From: Symsagittifera roscoffensis
Taxonomy: Eukaryota > Xenacoelomorpha > Acoela > Convolutidae
Length of the DNA stretch: 64,000 nucleotides
Assembly (NCBI RefSeq): GCF_963678635.1
Contig: NC_087069.1
Location: 26,214,303 to 26,278,302, forward strand
Reading direction: 5' to 3'
Position 1 is the stretch's first letter. Each line of letters starts with the position of its first letter. A model generated the notes under the pieces. That model worked only from the letters and a program-made list of their open reading frames with translations, was not told the DNA's origin and made no database searches. Of the stretch, positions 50,922 to 61,200 are shown in pieces. The translations under genes were made by a program, and so were the position numbers.

Positions 50922-53536
50922 CGTGGGCTAAAAAAATGATTATTTTGAGACTGAAAAGCGGTGGTATGGGGTTGTTCAATAATTTGTTCATAAGTATTAT
51001 CATCTTGTGACTGGTGTGTCATTATATGTTGGATGGGACTTTGTGATGTGGTGAGTCGAAAATTTGGATTATGTGTGATGGCTAAATTTCGAAAATTTCG
51101 TGGGACTAGGGATAGTGGATGGTTATTTGGTAGGGGTGGTAATTGTGGTGCCGTTGGCGTTATGTCTACATTGTTATGTTCTTCGTCGTATGTATTTTGT
51201 CGTGTTGTTATTTTTGTGTTATATTCTTTTATTTGTGCGTCTAAAAGAATTTTGTTTATAGATGTGGAAAAAATTCCAAAAAATCCTGCAAAGAGTATGC
51301 GTGCTACGCTTGCTTGTCTGTTTACTTGTGTGTGTATAGCACATGTATTGTAGATTCCTTTTAAGAGTGAGAAAAGAAATCCAATAAAGTTAAACATTGC
51401 GTATAAAATAGTCAATTTTTCTAAGATGTAGTAGGGCCATCCTAGAAAATCAAGGATTTCATTCTTGAGTGTAACAAAGCTAAAAATGTTGATTGGTGAT
51501 ATATCTTGGGGACGGTATTTTTCGCCGTTTAGATATATATAATCTTTAATGTCTTTAAAATATCCGCTATAGTCTTGTGTGTAGATATCGGCAAAACCTG
51601 CGGTTTCTGCAAGTTTGCGTAGATTTTGGTCAATTGATTGTCTTTGTATAGTGTCCATTTGTGTTAATAATTCTTGGAATTGTTGTGTTCTTATGTGATG
51701 TTGAATATCTGATTTTGAATAGATTCCTATTGATTGTAAGTCTATATTTGGGTTTCGAGCGATAGCGCGAATGCTTTCTGGTGAAAATTTTTTGAGTGAT
51801 TGCATTAATGTGGGATATGGAGTGAGAAGATAATATTTATTTTCATCAGGGTTTAGTTGTACTACATTGTGGCTATTTTCTGATCCACATGGGACTGCGG
51901 TATCCCAGAAATAGGTTCTTCGTGAAAGTGTATCCACGAAATGTACTTTATTCTTATAAAAGATAGGGATTCTTTTATAACATCGTTTATCTTCAAAAAC
52001 GTATAGTGGTGATACTTTTTTGGTACAAGTATAAAACCATAAGATGTTTCCTTCGTAGTCTAAAAAATTTGATCTATTTCCTGATAATAAGTATCCTGCA
52101 TAGGGTATTTTTAATACTGCTAGTGCAAGTGATTGTAATATTTGTGTTCGTTCTAATTCGCATAGTTGGTGTAGTGTTTCTAATTCGGAGAGTGACATTT
52201 CTTGAAAAATTCGGCTAATTGTATAATCTAGTTTCATATCTAAATGAATATCATAGTGGATATTACCGAAATATGTAGTATTCATTAGTGATAATTCTTG
52301 TAAGCGTGTGCTTCTGGTGTCATAAGGTTTTAGATGTCCACCAGGTTGTCCGTTGCTTTTTTCAAAATTAACTGGTATATAGGATGTTCCTTCGTTTAGA
52401 GGATGACCTGTGGCATATGGGTCGATTTTTACTTTTCCAGTGGTCATGTCGAATCCTTTTTCGTATTCAACTAATATTTCAGAGTATTGTGTTCTGTGAA
52501 GTGGATTCCTGTATTTACATGCAAGTTCTGTTTCTTGATATATTTGGAAACGTGTCAATTTGTTTTCTATATTGTCTATGTTTCTAAAATTAGAACTTAG
52601 TTTTCGTGATGGATGGACTTGTTCATATGGAATTGATTGTATAAAATATTTTTCGTGAAATTTTATCATACGAGCGTGTATTTTTGCTACTTGAAATGTT
52701 GTACATGTATCTTCGGGGAACCAAACAATTGTTGCTTGTGTTCTTGTTGTAGGGTCGCAATATCCTTGATCATTTTTACAAGGTAATCGGATTCCTTGAT
52801 AGATCATTGTATTATCTGATAAATCTCGTGTTAGTTGTATTTTTTCGAGTTGTATTTTCCAATCGAAAAACATTATTTCTTGGTATCCTTTATTTTTTGT
52901 GTCTGCTTTGCAGTTTGATGGGTTATTTATACCAATGTGTGGTATCCAATGTTTATCATGTAGGTCATAGGTTAATCGTCCGTGTGCGCCGTTATACGGG
53001 TATTTTTCGTCTAGTTTTATATGTCCTTGGTGTCTTTCAAGTTGTGATTGATGTACAGAGTCTGAAAAAACTTGAAAATTAACTAATTTTCTTTGGGAGT
53101 TTTTATTTTGTGTGATGTTTAGTCTAAGTAATTCATTTTTACAATCGTCGGGATTGAGATGTAAAAGACGTTCTATATTACTTTGATAGAATGATTCATG
53201 GTCAAGTCGGTTTTTGTTGCCGTTGGAGACTTGTGAACAATGTACTTTCTTTTCGGAAAATGTCGCTGTGAATTTATAACCTGTAACTGTTGTTGCTCGG
53301 GCTTTTGAATAGAGTGTTGCTATTATATCTGTGGTTTCTATAGCTTGTGGTTCTGTTTCACATTGTGATACTTGATTTATTGCATATTTATGTAGTGTTT
53401 TTTGTTCATTTTCTTCACAATCGTAATGTGTTACTAATAAATCTTGTGGTCCTGTACGAGGGGAAGGGTTTATGTTTTGATTTGAGATTACTAGAAAAAG
53501 GAGTTGGAGAAAAATTAATAGTTTTAGAATATACAT
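50918..53536 (-). CDS. Retroelement env-like surface glycoprotein, 872 residues
   Basis: It has an N-terminal signal peptide (residues 1-19, MYILKLLIFLQLLFLVISN), a long Cys-containing ectodomain with N-x-S/T sites, and hydrophobic segments near residues 715-742 and 752-772 followed by a cytosolic Pro/Gln-rich tail. A central block around residues 450-560 (LCELERTQ...GYLLSGNRSN...CYKRIPIFY...FVD) has the look of a conserved viral glycoprotein core. I suspect a class of glycoprotein shared with chuvirus-like viruses and captured by several retroelements, but this is a memory-based impression that needs a profile search. The position after pol is that of env. The start overlaps the preceding AUG-less ORF by 13 bases, and the stop overlaps the next ATG. 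The frame is intact. Confidence 0.78.
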   Translation of the reverse strand: MYILKLLIFLQLLFLVISNQNINPSPRTGPQDLLVTHYDCEENEQKTLHKYAINQVSQCETEPQAIETTDIIATLYSKARATTVTGYKFTATFSEKKVHCSQVSNGNKNRLDHESFYQSNIERLLHLNPDDCKNELLRLNITQNKNSQRKLVNFQVFSDSVHQSQLERHQGHIKLDEKYPYNGAHGRLTYDLHDKHWIPHIGINNPSNCKADTKNKGYQEIMFFDWKIQLEKIQLTRDLSDNTMIYQGIRLPCKNDQGYCDPTTRTQATIVWFPEDTCTTFQVAKIHARMIKFHEKYFIQSIPYEQVHPSRKLSSNFRNIDNIENKLTRFQIYQETELACKYRNPLHRTQYSEILVEYEKGFDMTTGKVKIDPYATGHPLNEGTSYIPVNFEKSNGQPGGHLKPYDTRSTRLQELSLMNTTYFGNIHYDIHLDMKLDYTISRIFQEMSLSELETLHQLCELERTQILQSLALAVLKIPYAGYLLSGNRSNFLDYEGNILWFYTCTKKVSPLYVFEDKRCYKRIPIFYKNKVHFVDTLSRRTYFWDTAVPCGSENSHNVVQLNPDENKYYLLTPYPTLMQSLKKFSPESIRAIARNPNIDLQSIGIYSKSDIQHHIRTQQFQELLTQMDTIQRQSIDQNLRKLAETAGFADIYTQDYSGYFKDIKDYIYLNGEKYRPQDISPINIFSFVTLKNEILDFLGWPYYILEKLTILYAMFNFIGFLFSLLKGIYNTCAIHTQVNRQASVARILFAGFFGIFSTSINKILLDAQIKEYNTKITTRQNTYDEEHNNVDITPTAPQLPPLPNNHPLSLVPRNFRNLAITHNPNFRLTTSQSPIQHIMTHQSQDDNTYEQIIEQPHTTAFQSQNNHFFSPR

Positions 53537-54657
53537 GTGTATGATAATCCTGAGTATGGGTTATAAAATGTAATGTAACCAATTGTGTTTTTGGTATATC
53601 TGTCGTATTTATATATTACCTCAGTAGTTATAAACGGTGGTGGTAGTGATTGAGCTGTTATGTTAGGTGGATTTAATGGGTAGGGATGTTGGGTAATGTT
53701 ATTTAACTTAACTGTGATTTCAAACTTTAATTGTAAACTGTTTTGTTGGAGTATTTGAATATTGTGATCACGGATATCGTTGTGAATATCTTGGCGATAT
53801 TGTAATCTATTAAGTGCCCAGTTATGAAGGCGGTTACTTTCTTGATGTTGTCCAAATAATGGTGGAGGTGCTGTGAATGTATTCCAATCTAATCTTAAAG
53901 GAATATTTATTGATGATTGTTCTCGATATCTGGCGTCGAGATTATTTGGAAAATTTAAGTTAAAGGGTGGTGGTGAAAACTGGCTTATTGATGGTGTTGA
54001 TGGTAGTGATAATGTTTCTGGAAGTGATGAGGATGTTGTTGTATCCGTAGAAATATCTATGGGGTCATTGACTAAATTTGGTTCACCTTGTGTAAATGAA
54101 TGTGTAGTCCAATATGGGAATCGTGATGTTTGGTTTGGGGGGTTAAAGGGATTTTCACGTATTTGTTCAGATGTTGGTGTTGAACCTAAGTAATCTGATG
54201 GTAGGCTTGAGGTGCTACGTTGTGAAAGAAGCGTAGGGGTTTCTGGTAATATACCAATGGGGTTTTCTGGAGTGTTTTGTGATGGGGATTGAGGTATATC
54301 AAAACGAACTCGGGGAGTTTGAAAATTTCTGTTTCGTCGAGGATGTATAATTTGTCTATTTATTTCGACTGTATTTTGGTTTTGACTAGAATTTTTTATT
54401 CTACTTAGTTCTTGTGGTAGTGTTGGATATAGGTTATATGTTGGTTCGCTTAAAGGTGCTTGTCGTTGAACTGGTTCTAGTGGTTCTGATAAACGAGCAT
54501 GTCGTTCTTCAAAAGTGTATGGATTGTCTTGAAAAGAAATTCGTGTAGATGTTTGAGGGTTTTGAGTAGTTGAAGGTGGTGTTTGGTTATCTTGGGATGA
54601 TGTCGGTGAAGACTGATTCTGTGACTGTTGGGTAGCAATTTTTGATGGTTTTTTGAA
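53524..54657 (-). CDS. AUG-less 377-codon ORF upstream of env
   Basis: The frame is open from just after TAA (54658-54660) to TAA at 53524-53526 and contains no Met codon. The N-terminal two thirds is Pro/Ser/Gln/Asn-rich (SSQDNQTPPSTTQNPQTSTR). The last 130 residues look folded (LRLDWNTFTAPPPLFG; WALNRLQYRQDIHNDIRD; VIYKYDRYTKNTIGYITFYN). Codon and base skew match the neighbouring retroelement genes, supporting real coding. Translation must start at a non-AUG codon, or the frame is joined by splicing to an upstream AUG. The preceding small ORF ends at 54666 before this frame opens, so simple frameshifting from it is not possible. Confidence 0.7.
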   Translation of the reverse strand, partial: FKKPSKIATQQSQNQSSPTSSQDNQTPPSTTQNPQTSTRISFQDNPYTFEERHARLSEPLEPVQRQAPLSEPTYNLYPTLPQELSRIKNSSQNQNTVEINRQIIHPRRNRNFQTPRVRFDIPQSPSQNTPENPIGILPETPTLLSQRSTSSLPSDYLGSTPTSEQIRENPFNPPNQTSRFPYWTTHSFTQGEPNLVNDPIDISTDTTTSSSLPETLSLPSTPSISQFSPPPFNLNFPNNLDARYREQSSINIPLRLDWNTFTAPPPLFGQHQESNRLHNWALNRLQYRQDIHNDIRDHNIQILQQNSLQLKFEITVKLNNITQHPYPLNPPNITAQSLPPPFITTEVIYKYDRYTKNTIGYITFYNPYSGLSYTCIF

Positions 54658-54665
54658 TTATTACT

Positions 54666-54854
54666 TTAGTGAGAAATTTTGTGTTTATTATAATATTCTT
54701 CCAAAAAAAGAATTAGAAGGACTGTTGCTAGGGCAAATGTGAGGATTGCTTTCTTTATACATTTACAGATGGTCAAAATGAGGGATGATAAAAATGTTAT
54801 GAAAATTACGAACAATAAAAAAATATCAGTTCTACTGAAAATTGTTCGTATCAT
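54666..54854 (-). CDS. Small retroelement membrane ORF 2 (62 residues)
   Basis: It contains two hydrophobic segments: IFLLFVIFITFLSSLILTI and AILTFALATVLLILFLEE, separated by CKCIKK. It could form a helical hairpin in a membrane. Its ATG overlaps the previous ORF's stop (ATGA, 54851-54854). Function unknown; small hydrophobic ORFs can arise by chance in AT-rich DNA, but the linked pair argues for a gene. Confidence 0.5.
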   Translation of the reverse strand: MIRTIFSRTDIFLLFVIFITFLSSLILTICKCIKKAILTFALATVLLILFLEEYYNKHKISH

Positions 54855-55081
54855 TTAGACAAGTTGTTAAAATCGTACCTGTGGATATATTCAAGGGTTT
54901 TGGAAAGTTGGAGGAATAGTTCGAGTATGGTGTAGAAAATTAAAAAAATGTTACAAAAAATGATTAGGGTTATTAGAAAAGATTCAAGTATATCAAAAAG
55001 AAATATTATAAAGGCTTCAAGTATGGAAAAAAAATGTTTAAAATTTATAAGTATATGAGCAACTGTTTGAGAGAAGAGCAT
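54851..55081 (-). CDS. Small retroelement membrane ORF 1 (76 residues)
   Basis: The hydrophobic core AFIIFLFDILESFLITLIIF and NIFLIFYTILELFLQLSK suggests one or two membrane passes. It starts at ATG 55081 and ends in TGA overlapping the next ATG. Function unknown. Confidence 0.48.
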   Translation of the reverse strand: MLFSQTVAHILINFKHFFSILEAFIIFLFDILESFLITLIIFCNIFLIFYTILELFLQLSKTLEYIHRYDFNNLSK

Positions 55082-55681
55082 TTAAGAAATGATCTCTTGG
55101 TCGAATATTTTTTGTTGTTTGAGGCGATTTTCTAGTGTGGTCGAATTATTTATTAGTTTTTTGACAAGTGGGTTGAGTTTTGTAAAAAATTGTTGGGGGC
55201 AATTTTCATGGTGACTGGGAGGTCGTCTTTTTCTTTATTTTTGTTTGTCAAATGATCCGGGGTATGGTGAGATTTTTATACTTTAGGCTAATTAAAATCT
55301 TCATTTTGTTACTTTAGGCTAAGTTATCAAATTTGTTTTGGGGGTATTCGTGGTCTGAGTTGGGGAAATATTGTTGATCTTTGGGTTATTAGATAAGGGA
55401 GGGGTACGGTATTATGGTGATATTTATTTTAGTTGTCAAGTTGGAGTGGTTTGCTTATTTTTGACCTGGAGGTCGTAAAGTTATAGTTATAGATGTGCCT
55501 GGAGTTCTATATGATTCGTCTAATTGATCTTAGTTTGAGCTAGAGAAAGTGGCGGATTGGATGAATCCTATTGGTCTATTTTGAACTAGAATTATTGCGT
55601 ACTTGTGAGCATGTTATTTTGAAAAATTGAAATGAAAAATGTTACGGAGGTTTCAAGATTGTGAAGTATAAAATCTTAAAA
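55082..55681 (-). other. Spacer between integrase and membrane ORFs
   Basis: 600 bases without a coding frame. ACTTTAGGCTAA occurs twice, about 40 bases apart (near 55280 and 55311). Nothing else recognised. It could hold subgenomic splice or initiation signals. Confidence 0.45.
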
Positions 55682-57076
55682 TTACTTTTTAAATTCTACT
55701 TTCTTTAATATTTTAGATTGGGGGATGAACATTTTGTAGTTTTTACGTGGCTGATTTCGGAGTCTTGTTGTTTTTCTATGTTCAGATTTGTCTATTTCTT
55801 CTTGGGGTATTATTTGTTCTGTCATTTTTCTATTTTTTCTTTGCTTTTGGGATTCTTTATGGTCTAGATTTTTTGTAGTGTTTTTGGTAGCGGTTGGTTT
55901 TGTGTTTTGATTTTCGGTGGGGTTATCATTTTGTTCTGTATTTTTCAGATGTGGTTCGTTTTGAACTATTTTTAATCCTGTGAAGGAATATAATTGGGTT
56001 AATTCGCGGAGTGCGTATTCTTTTGGGTAGTAAGGTAATAGGTTGTTTCGGTGCTGAACGATTTCTTTTTTATTCGAGTCGGTAATTTTATATGTGACAT
56101 CAGTGGGTCTTGCAATTATTTGGTAGGGTCCTTTTCGGAGGGGTTGTAATTTTTTAGAAATTCCTTTTTGAGTATTAAAATTAAGTATGAGAACAAATGT
56201 TCCAATTGTTAAATCGGAAGCTGGTGTAAAACGTGAATTGATTTGTTCATGTATGTTTTGTCTTTGTAATAACTTTTTCGTTATTTTTTGGTAAATTTCA
56301 TTGTGTTTCTTATCTCTATTTAAAATCCATTCGGTGTGTGTACCGGAGGCTAATTTAAGAATTTGTGGGTGATGAAAATGATCTTCATCGTGTGTATGTA
56401 AAGGTAGGTTATAACAAATTGAATCTTTATTTGGTTTACAATAACCTTGTGCGTTTTTATGGGAATTTGCTGTAAACATTATTGGTTTGCGTGGCTTTTG
56501 GTTAAAAACCATTTCGTACGGTGACATTCCTAGTGTTGTCGTAATTTGTGAGTTATATGCTAAGGGAAATAATTTTACATCTGCTGACCATTCGGTATAT
56601 TTTGTATCATTTCCGTTGATGATACATCTAAGATATTCTTGTAATGAACGGTTCATACCTTCGACTAAGCCGTTTGTCCAAGGTGCATGAGATGTACGTG
56701 GTTTGTGTTTAATGTTGTATAAATGACATAGTGTTATTATTTCATTATTTATGAATTCTGTACCATTGTCTGTGACTAAAATTTCTGGTAGTCCAAATTT
56801 TGCTATCCAGTGTTCATAAAGTGTTGTATATGCGTAATAAGCATTACAATGTGGTACTGGGTTAAGTGCTACATAGTGTGTGAATGCGTCAACAATTACC
56901 ATAATGTAGGAGTTTCCTTCTGATGAGGGTGAAATTGGGCCTTTAGTATCAAATGAGATACGGTGATTAAAGTACAAACTTTGTCCTTTAAAATCTTGTT
57001 TTTGTGCTATTTGTTTTTGATTTGGGTAAGGTTTATTTAGCTGACATACTATACAATCATTGCATAGTACTTTTAT
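55682..57076 (-). pseudogene. Retroelement integrase, cut from pol by an in-frame TGA
   Basis: It holds the integrase core: from the ATG at 56977 the catalytic residues are Asp10 (ISFDTKGP), Asp70 (LVTDNGTEF) and Glu106 (WTNGLVEGMNR), the D-D-35-E spacing. A GPY-type module (LRKGPYQI) and a basic, Lys/Glu/Asn-rich tail follow. The frame continues upstream through the Cys pair of the HHCC zinc finger (CNDCIVC) to a TGA at 57077-57079, which sits where the element probably had Trp (TGG). In a working element this would be the C-terminal part of pol, not a separate gene. Confidence 0.85.
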
Positions 57077-57831
57077 TCAGATTGGTGCATTTGGGAAGTA
57101 AAAATTTTGTATAAAATTTGAATATGTTTTTTCTGATCCAGAGTGTCCTTTAATATTTTGTGTATGTGAAATATTAAAAGCTATAAGAATCATACTTAAA
57201 GGGAGACATGGAACTGTAGATTCATTCAGGTTATACTCTAAAAGGTCTGTATTTTCGTTAATTGTTGTGTTGTTAAATTTGCGAAAGTATCGGAGGAGTG
57301 TTTTGTTTCCTAGAATGGTTGAATCTGCTTTAATAGGTTTAGTTTTATATTTGTGCCATGATTTCAGTTGTCGAATTACTGGGTCAAGGTTTTGATATTG
57401 TTTCAGTGTTGAAATTGTAATTATTTCTGTTGGGGGGAGAAAAATGTTTTCGATTTCTAATTTAGATAAGGGTATTGTATCAAGTGGGTCGTGAAGGTCA
57501 AAAACTTGATTTATTGTGTATTTTGAATCATTTGTTTGTGGTCCTGATAAATTTATTTTATCAGTTAAATCTTCTTTTTCAATTAGTGGAAAATGGTCTT
57601 TCTTAGGCGGGTGTTGTTTTGTTCGTTTTTGTTGGGTGTTATTTTTTATCCATTGGGAATATGGAATTGGTTTAAAAGTTGATGTTCCAAGTAGGTCAAC
57701 TTCATAATGATTATTTTGACAATCTAAATAAAGTGGGAAATGTTGTAAATTATTTATTTGTGATTGTTCAATATCAGTTTTAACTGCATATTTGCATTCT
57801 AATGAGATGCTAAGGGTTTGTGTCTCATTAG
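57077..57831 (-). pseudogene. Retroelement pol remnant: RNase H C-terminal part and integrase zinc finger
   Basis: It is continuously open in the integrase frame from ETQTLSISLECKYAV (RNase H end) through SQWIKNNTQQKRTKQHPPKK to the histidine half of the zinc finger (HTQNIKGHSGSEK), then ends at the TGA. It lacks a start and is cut from the RT part by the rearranged insert at 57832-58214. Confidence 0.75.
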
Positions 57832-58214
57832 GGTTTCACAATATCCTAAAAGTCCTAAAGGTAATGTTACTTGGTAAGGTGTGTTGTTATAGACATGTAA
57901 GGAAATGATATCTGAATTCGAATTTTTCAAATATTTTATGGATGAGATTGTGATTTTGAAGAATTTGTGAATAGGTTTGAATTCAAAATCTGACATATAA
58001 AATTTTTGTTTGTTTTGTTCTTTATCATATTGGTGAACTTGTTTGATTGAAAAATTATAGATGTTTCCTGATAGTGGTTTCAGGTGTTTTTTTTGTTTGT
58101 TGATGCTGCGCCTTCAGATTTTCGTTCTGAAGTATTTGGTGATATTTTTCTAAAACTTTGAACATTTCGTCTTTTGTTTGTGATTGCATAAAAACATCGT
58201 CTAGATAGGTGATT
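57832..58214 (-). repeat. Insert of two displaced pol fragments inside RNase H
   Basis: 57832-58090 repeats 59621-59879 (259 bases, no difference seen by eye). 58110-58214 repeats 58671-58775 (105 bases, including the RT YLDD region). They are joined by 19 bases of unclear origin, in the same orientation as the sources but in reversed order. The insert causes the gag-pol frame to end at 58055 and makes a spurious 65-codon frame at 57799-57996. Confidence 0.85.
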
Positions 58215-61200
58215 CTTCTCGCTTGAGTGAATAATCGAGAATTTGCTGATATGAGGTTCATTTTATTTGTACCATTATGTGATTGTAATAGTGCTGCGCC
58301 GATGCCAAAGTTCGAAGCATCGCACATTGCATAAAATGGTTGATCAGGGTCTGGAATTGTGTTTGAAATTTGTTCAGTTAAAAGTTTCTTTATTTCTTCG
58401 AATCGTGCTTGATGTTCTGTATTCCATTCAAAATTATTTTGTTGTCTAAGGATGTTGTAAAATGGTCGTAGATATAATTGCATTTTATAAACATATTTAC
58501 TTAAAAAGTTTAACATTCCAAGGAATTCTTGGATTTTCTTTTTATTTGTTGGTGGTTGAAGTTTTTGAATAGCGTCAATGCGTGATTTCAATGGAGTGAT
58601 TGTTTTTCTTTCTATGTTATGTCCTAAGAATTTAACTCTTGTCAAAAAGAAGTGTGATTTATCGGGGGCGGCCTTCAGATTTTCGTTCTGAAGTATTTGG
58701 TGATATTTTTCTAAAACTTTGAACATTTCGTCTTTTGTTTGTGATTGCATAAAAACATCGTCTAGATAGGTGATTGCGTTTTTCTTGAGTATTAGTGGTC
58801 TAAAAATTTTGCTCATAAAAGCTGAAAATGCTGCTGGTCCTATGGATATTCCATAGAATAAACGGTTGAATTCATATTGTTGGTTTCCGATAACAAATTG
58901 TGTTAAACGTCGTGATTGTTCATCTAGTGGCATTTGATTGTATGCACTATTCATATCGGCGGTTGTAAAGTATTTGCCGTTTATTTTTGTTAAAATAACT
59001 TGTATTGGTTCAATGGGCCAATTACATTTTGATTCATCTATGAGTGAATTGAGGTATCTAGCGTCGAGAACGATTTTTAATGATTCTCCTTTAGCTAGAA
59101 TGATAACGGGATTGATAAATGTGTTGCCTTTTGGTTGTTCTTCTTTATTAACTGGTGATATAATATTGTATTGTTCTAAAATGTCGAGTAATCTGTTCAC
59201 TTTATCATGTAAGTGAATTGGTACTTTACTTGCTCTCTGTTTTTTGAAAACTGCGTCTGGTTTTAATGGGAGATGTAGTGATGAACTGATTTTGCCAACA
59301 TCGAATTTTGATGTTGCATAGACTGATGAATATTTAATTAGCTGTTTGGCTAACTTTTCAAATTCGTCTTGTGTTATTTGTGAATGTTGGAAATTAAACA
59401 TTGTTAAAAATTTCTGTTGGTCCTCTGTGTAGTTACTTATGTTGAATGTAGGTTTGAAATATGGAGTTTTTGTGAAATAATCCGTATTTCTTTTTTCGTT
59501 ACTTATTATATTATTTATAGATAATTCTTCATTAAGAATTGTAGATTGGCAAATATCTAGTAATTGGAGTATATTATTTACGCGATAGGCTTTTTCGTGT
59601 ACTGGTGATATTGTAGCGTTGGTTTCACAATATCCTAAAAGTCCTAAAGGTAATGTTACTTGGTAAGGTGTGTTGTTATAGACATGTAAGGAAATGATAT
59701 CTGAATTCGAATTTTTCAAATATTTTATGGATGAGATTGTGATTTTGAAGAATTTGTGAATAGGTTTGAATTCAAAATCTGACATATAAAATTTTTGTTT
59801 GTTTTGTTCTTTATCATATTGGTGAACTTGTTTGATTGAAAAATTATAGATGTTTCCTGATAGTGGTTTCAGGTGTTTTCTTTGTTGGTTAAATATCGGA
59901 TAGAATTTTGAAAAGAATGGTGGTTGTTTATTTAATCTCTGAAAAAATGTTAAGGATGTTTCTTTTGTTTTTGTATATTTATCTTTGATTAATATTTTAC
60001 TATTTAATATGTTAATTGTTGGTATATACTTCGAAATAAATGGTATTCCAATGATATTATATTTAATGTCAGTGATATGGAATATTTGTTTAAATGGCTT
60101 ATTTAAAATTTTGCTTTGTTCCATTGTTCTGGTGGGGAGGAGAAATAATTGGATTTTTCCGTAGTTTATCAATGTTGATCCTTGTGCTGTTGCTAGTTTG
60201 CTGGAGGTTTCAAGAGGTGTTAGCTTTGGGTGTAAGGTTTTTATTTCATTCCATGTGGGGATGTTTATTATGTTTGATTCTGCTCCTGAATCAATTAAAA
60301 AATCTATTTCAAGGTCTGGTGGTTGAAATTCTTTATTTCTTGGGCTTTCTAAGAGAAATGGTATTGTCCAAATTTTTTCTTTGGGTTGTTCTTTTTGTAT
60401 ATTTTGATAAATGTGGTTTGTATTCAAGCATTTTGTTTTGGTATTTTTATTGGTTTGATTTGTAGTGTTAATCTCATTTGTTTCTTGCGTCGTTGGTGTG
60501 GAATTTATGGGTGTAGTGTAATAATTTTGAAGAAATTCTGATTGATTTTCATATATGTGTGATGGAAAGGGTTGTTCATATATGACAGATTCATAGTCAT
60601 TTTCGACTTTTATCATATTGATAGAAAGAGTGTTTTCAGTATCACTTTCTGAATCTGATGATGTACAGTTTATTTGATTGAGTTGTAACGTATCAGTTAC
60701 TGTGTCATCAATACCTGGAGGGTCTGATGTTGTTTCTGGGTTAGATTGTACTTGATTGATTTGTCTTTGATGTTTAGGTGTACTACTTCTGTGGCGATTA
60801 TTAGAATTATTATAGTTATTATTATTCCGGTGTGGTGATTGGGAATAATTTCTATAACGATTATTATAACTTGAGTGTCGATTTTGTGAATTATTTCGCG
60901 ATCTGTTTTGGTAATTATTGTTTGGTCTGTTATAGTTCGATCTATTATATGAGTTATTCCTTGATCGATTGTTCGGGTAATTCTGGTTTCGGTTGTTTGA
61001 ATAACTTCTATTTCGATTATAGGAGTAGTTTCTATTCCTATTGTATGATGAATTTCGTGATGGGTTGTTTGGATAGTAGTTATTTCTTGATTGGGAATTA
61101 GATCTAGAAACAAATCGTTGTGTATTTGAATTTGATCTGGAGTAGTTATTTCGACTATTTGGTCTATTGTAGTGATTTTGTGATGAATTATTCGTGTTTC

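Noticed and set aside
53873..54193. 106-codon plus-strand frame
   Set aside because: Shadow of the AUG-less minus-strand ORF.
57799..57996. 65-codon minus-strand frame matching part of Gag-Pol
   Set aside because: Not a gene. It is the displaced copy of 59621-59879 within the RNase H insert.
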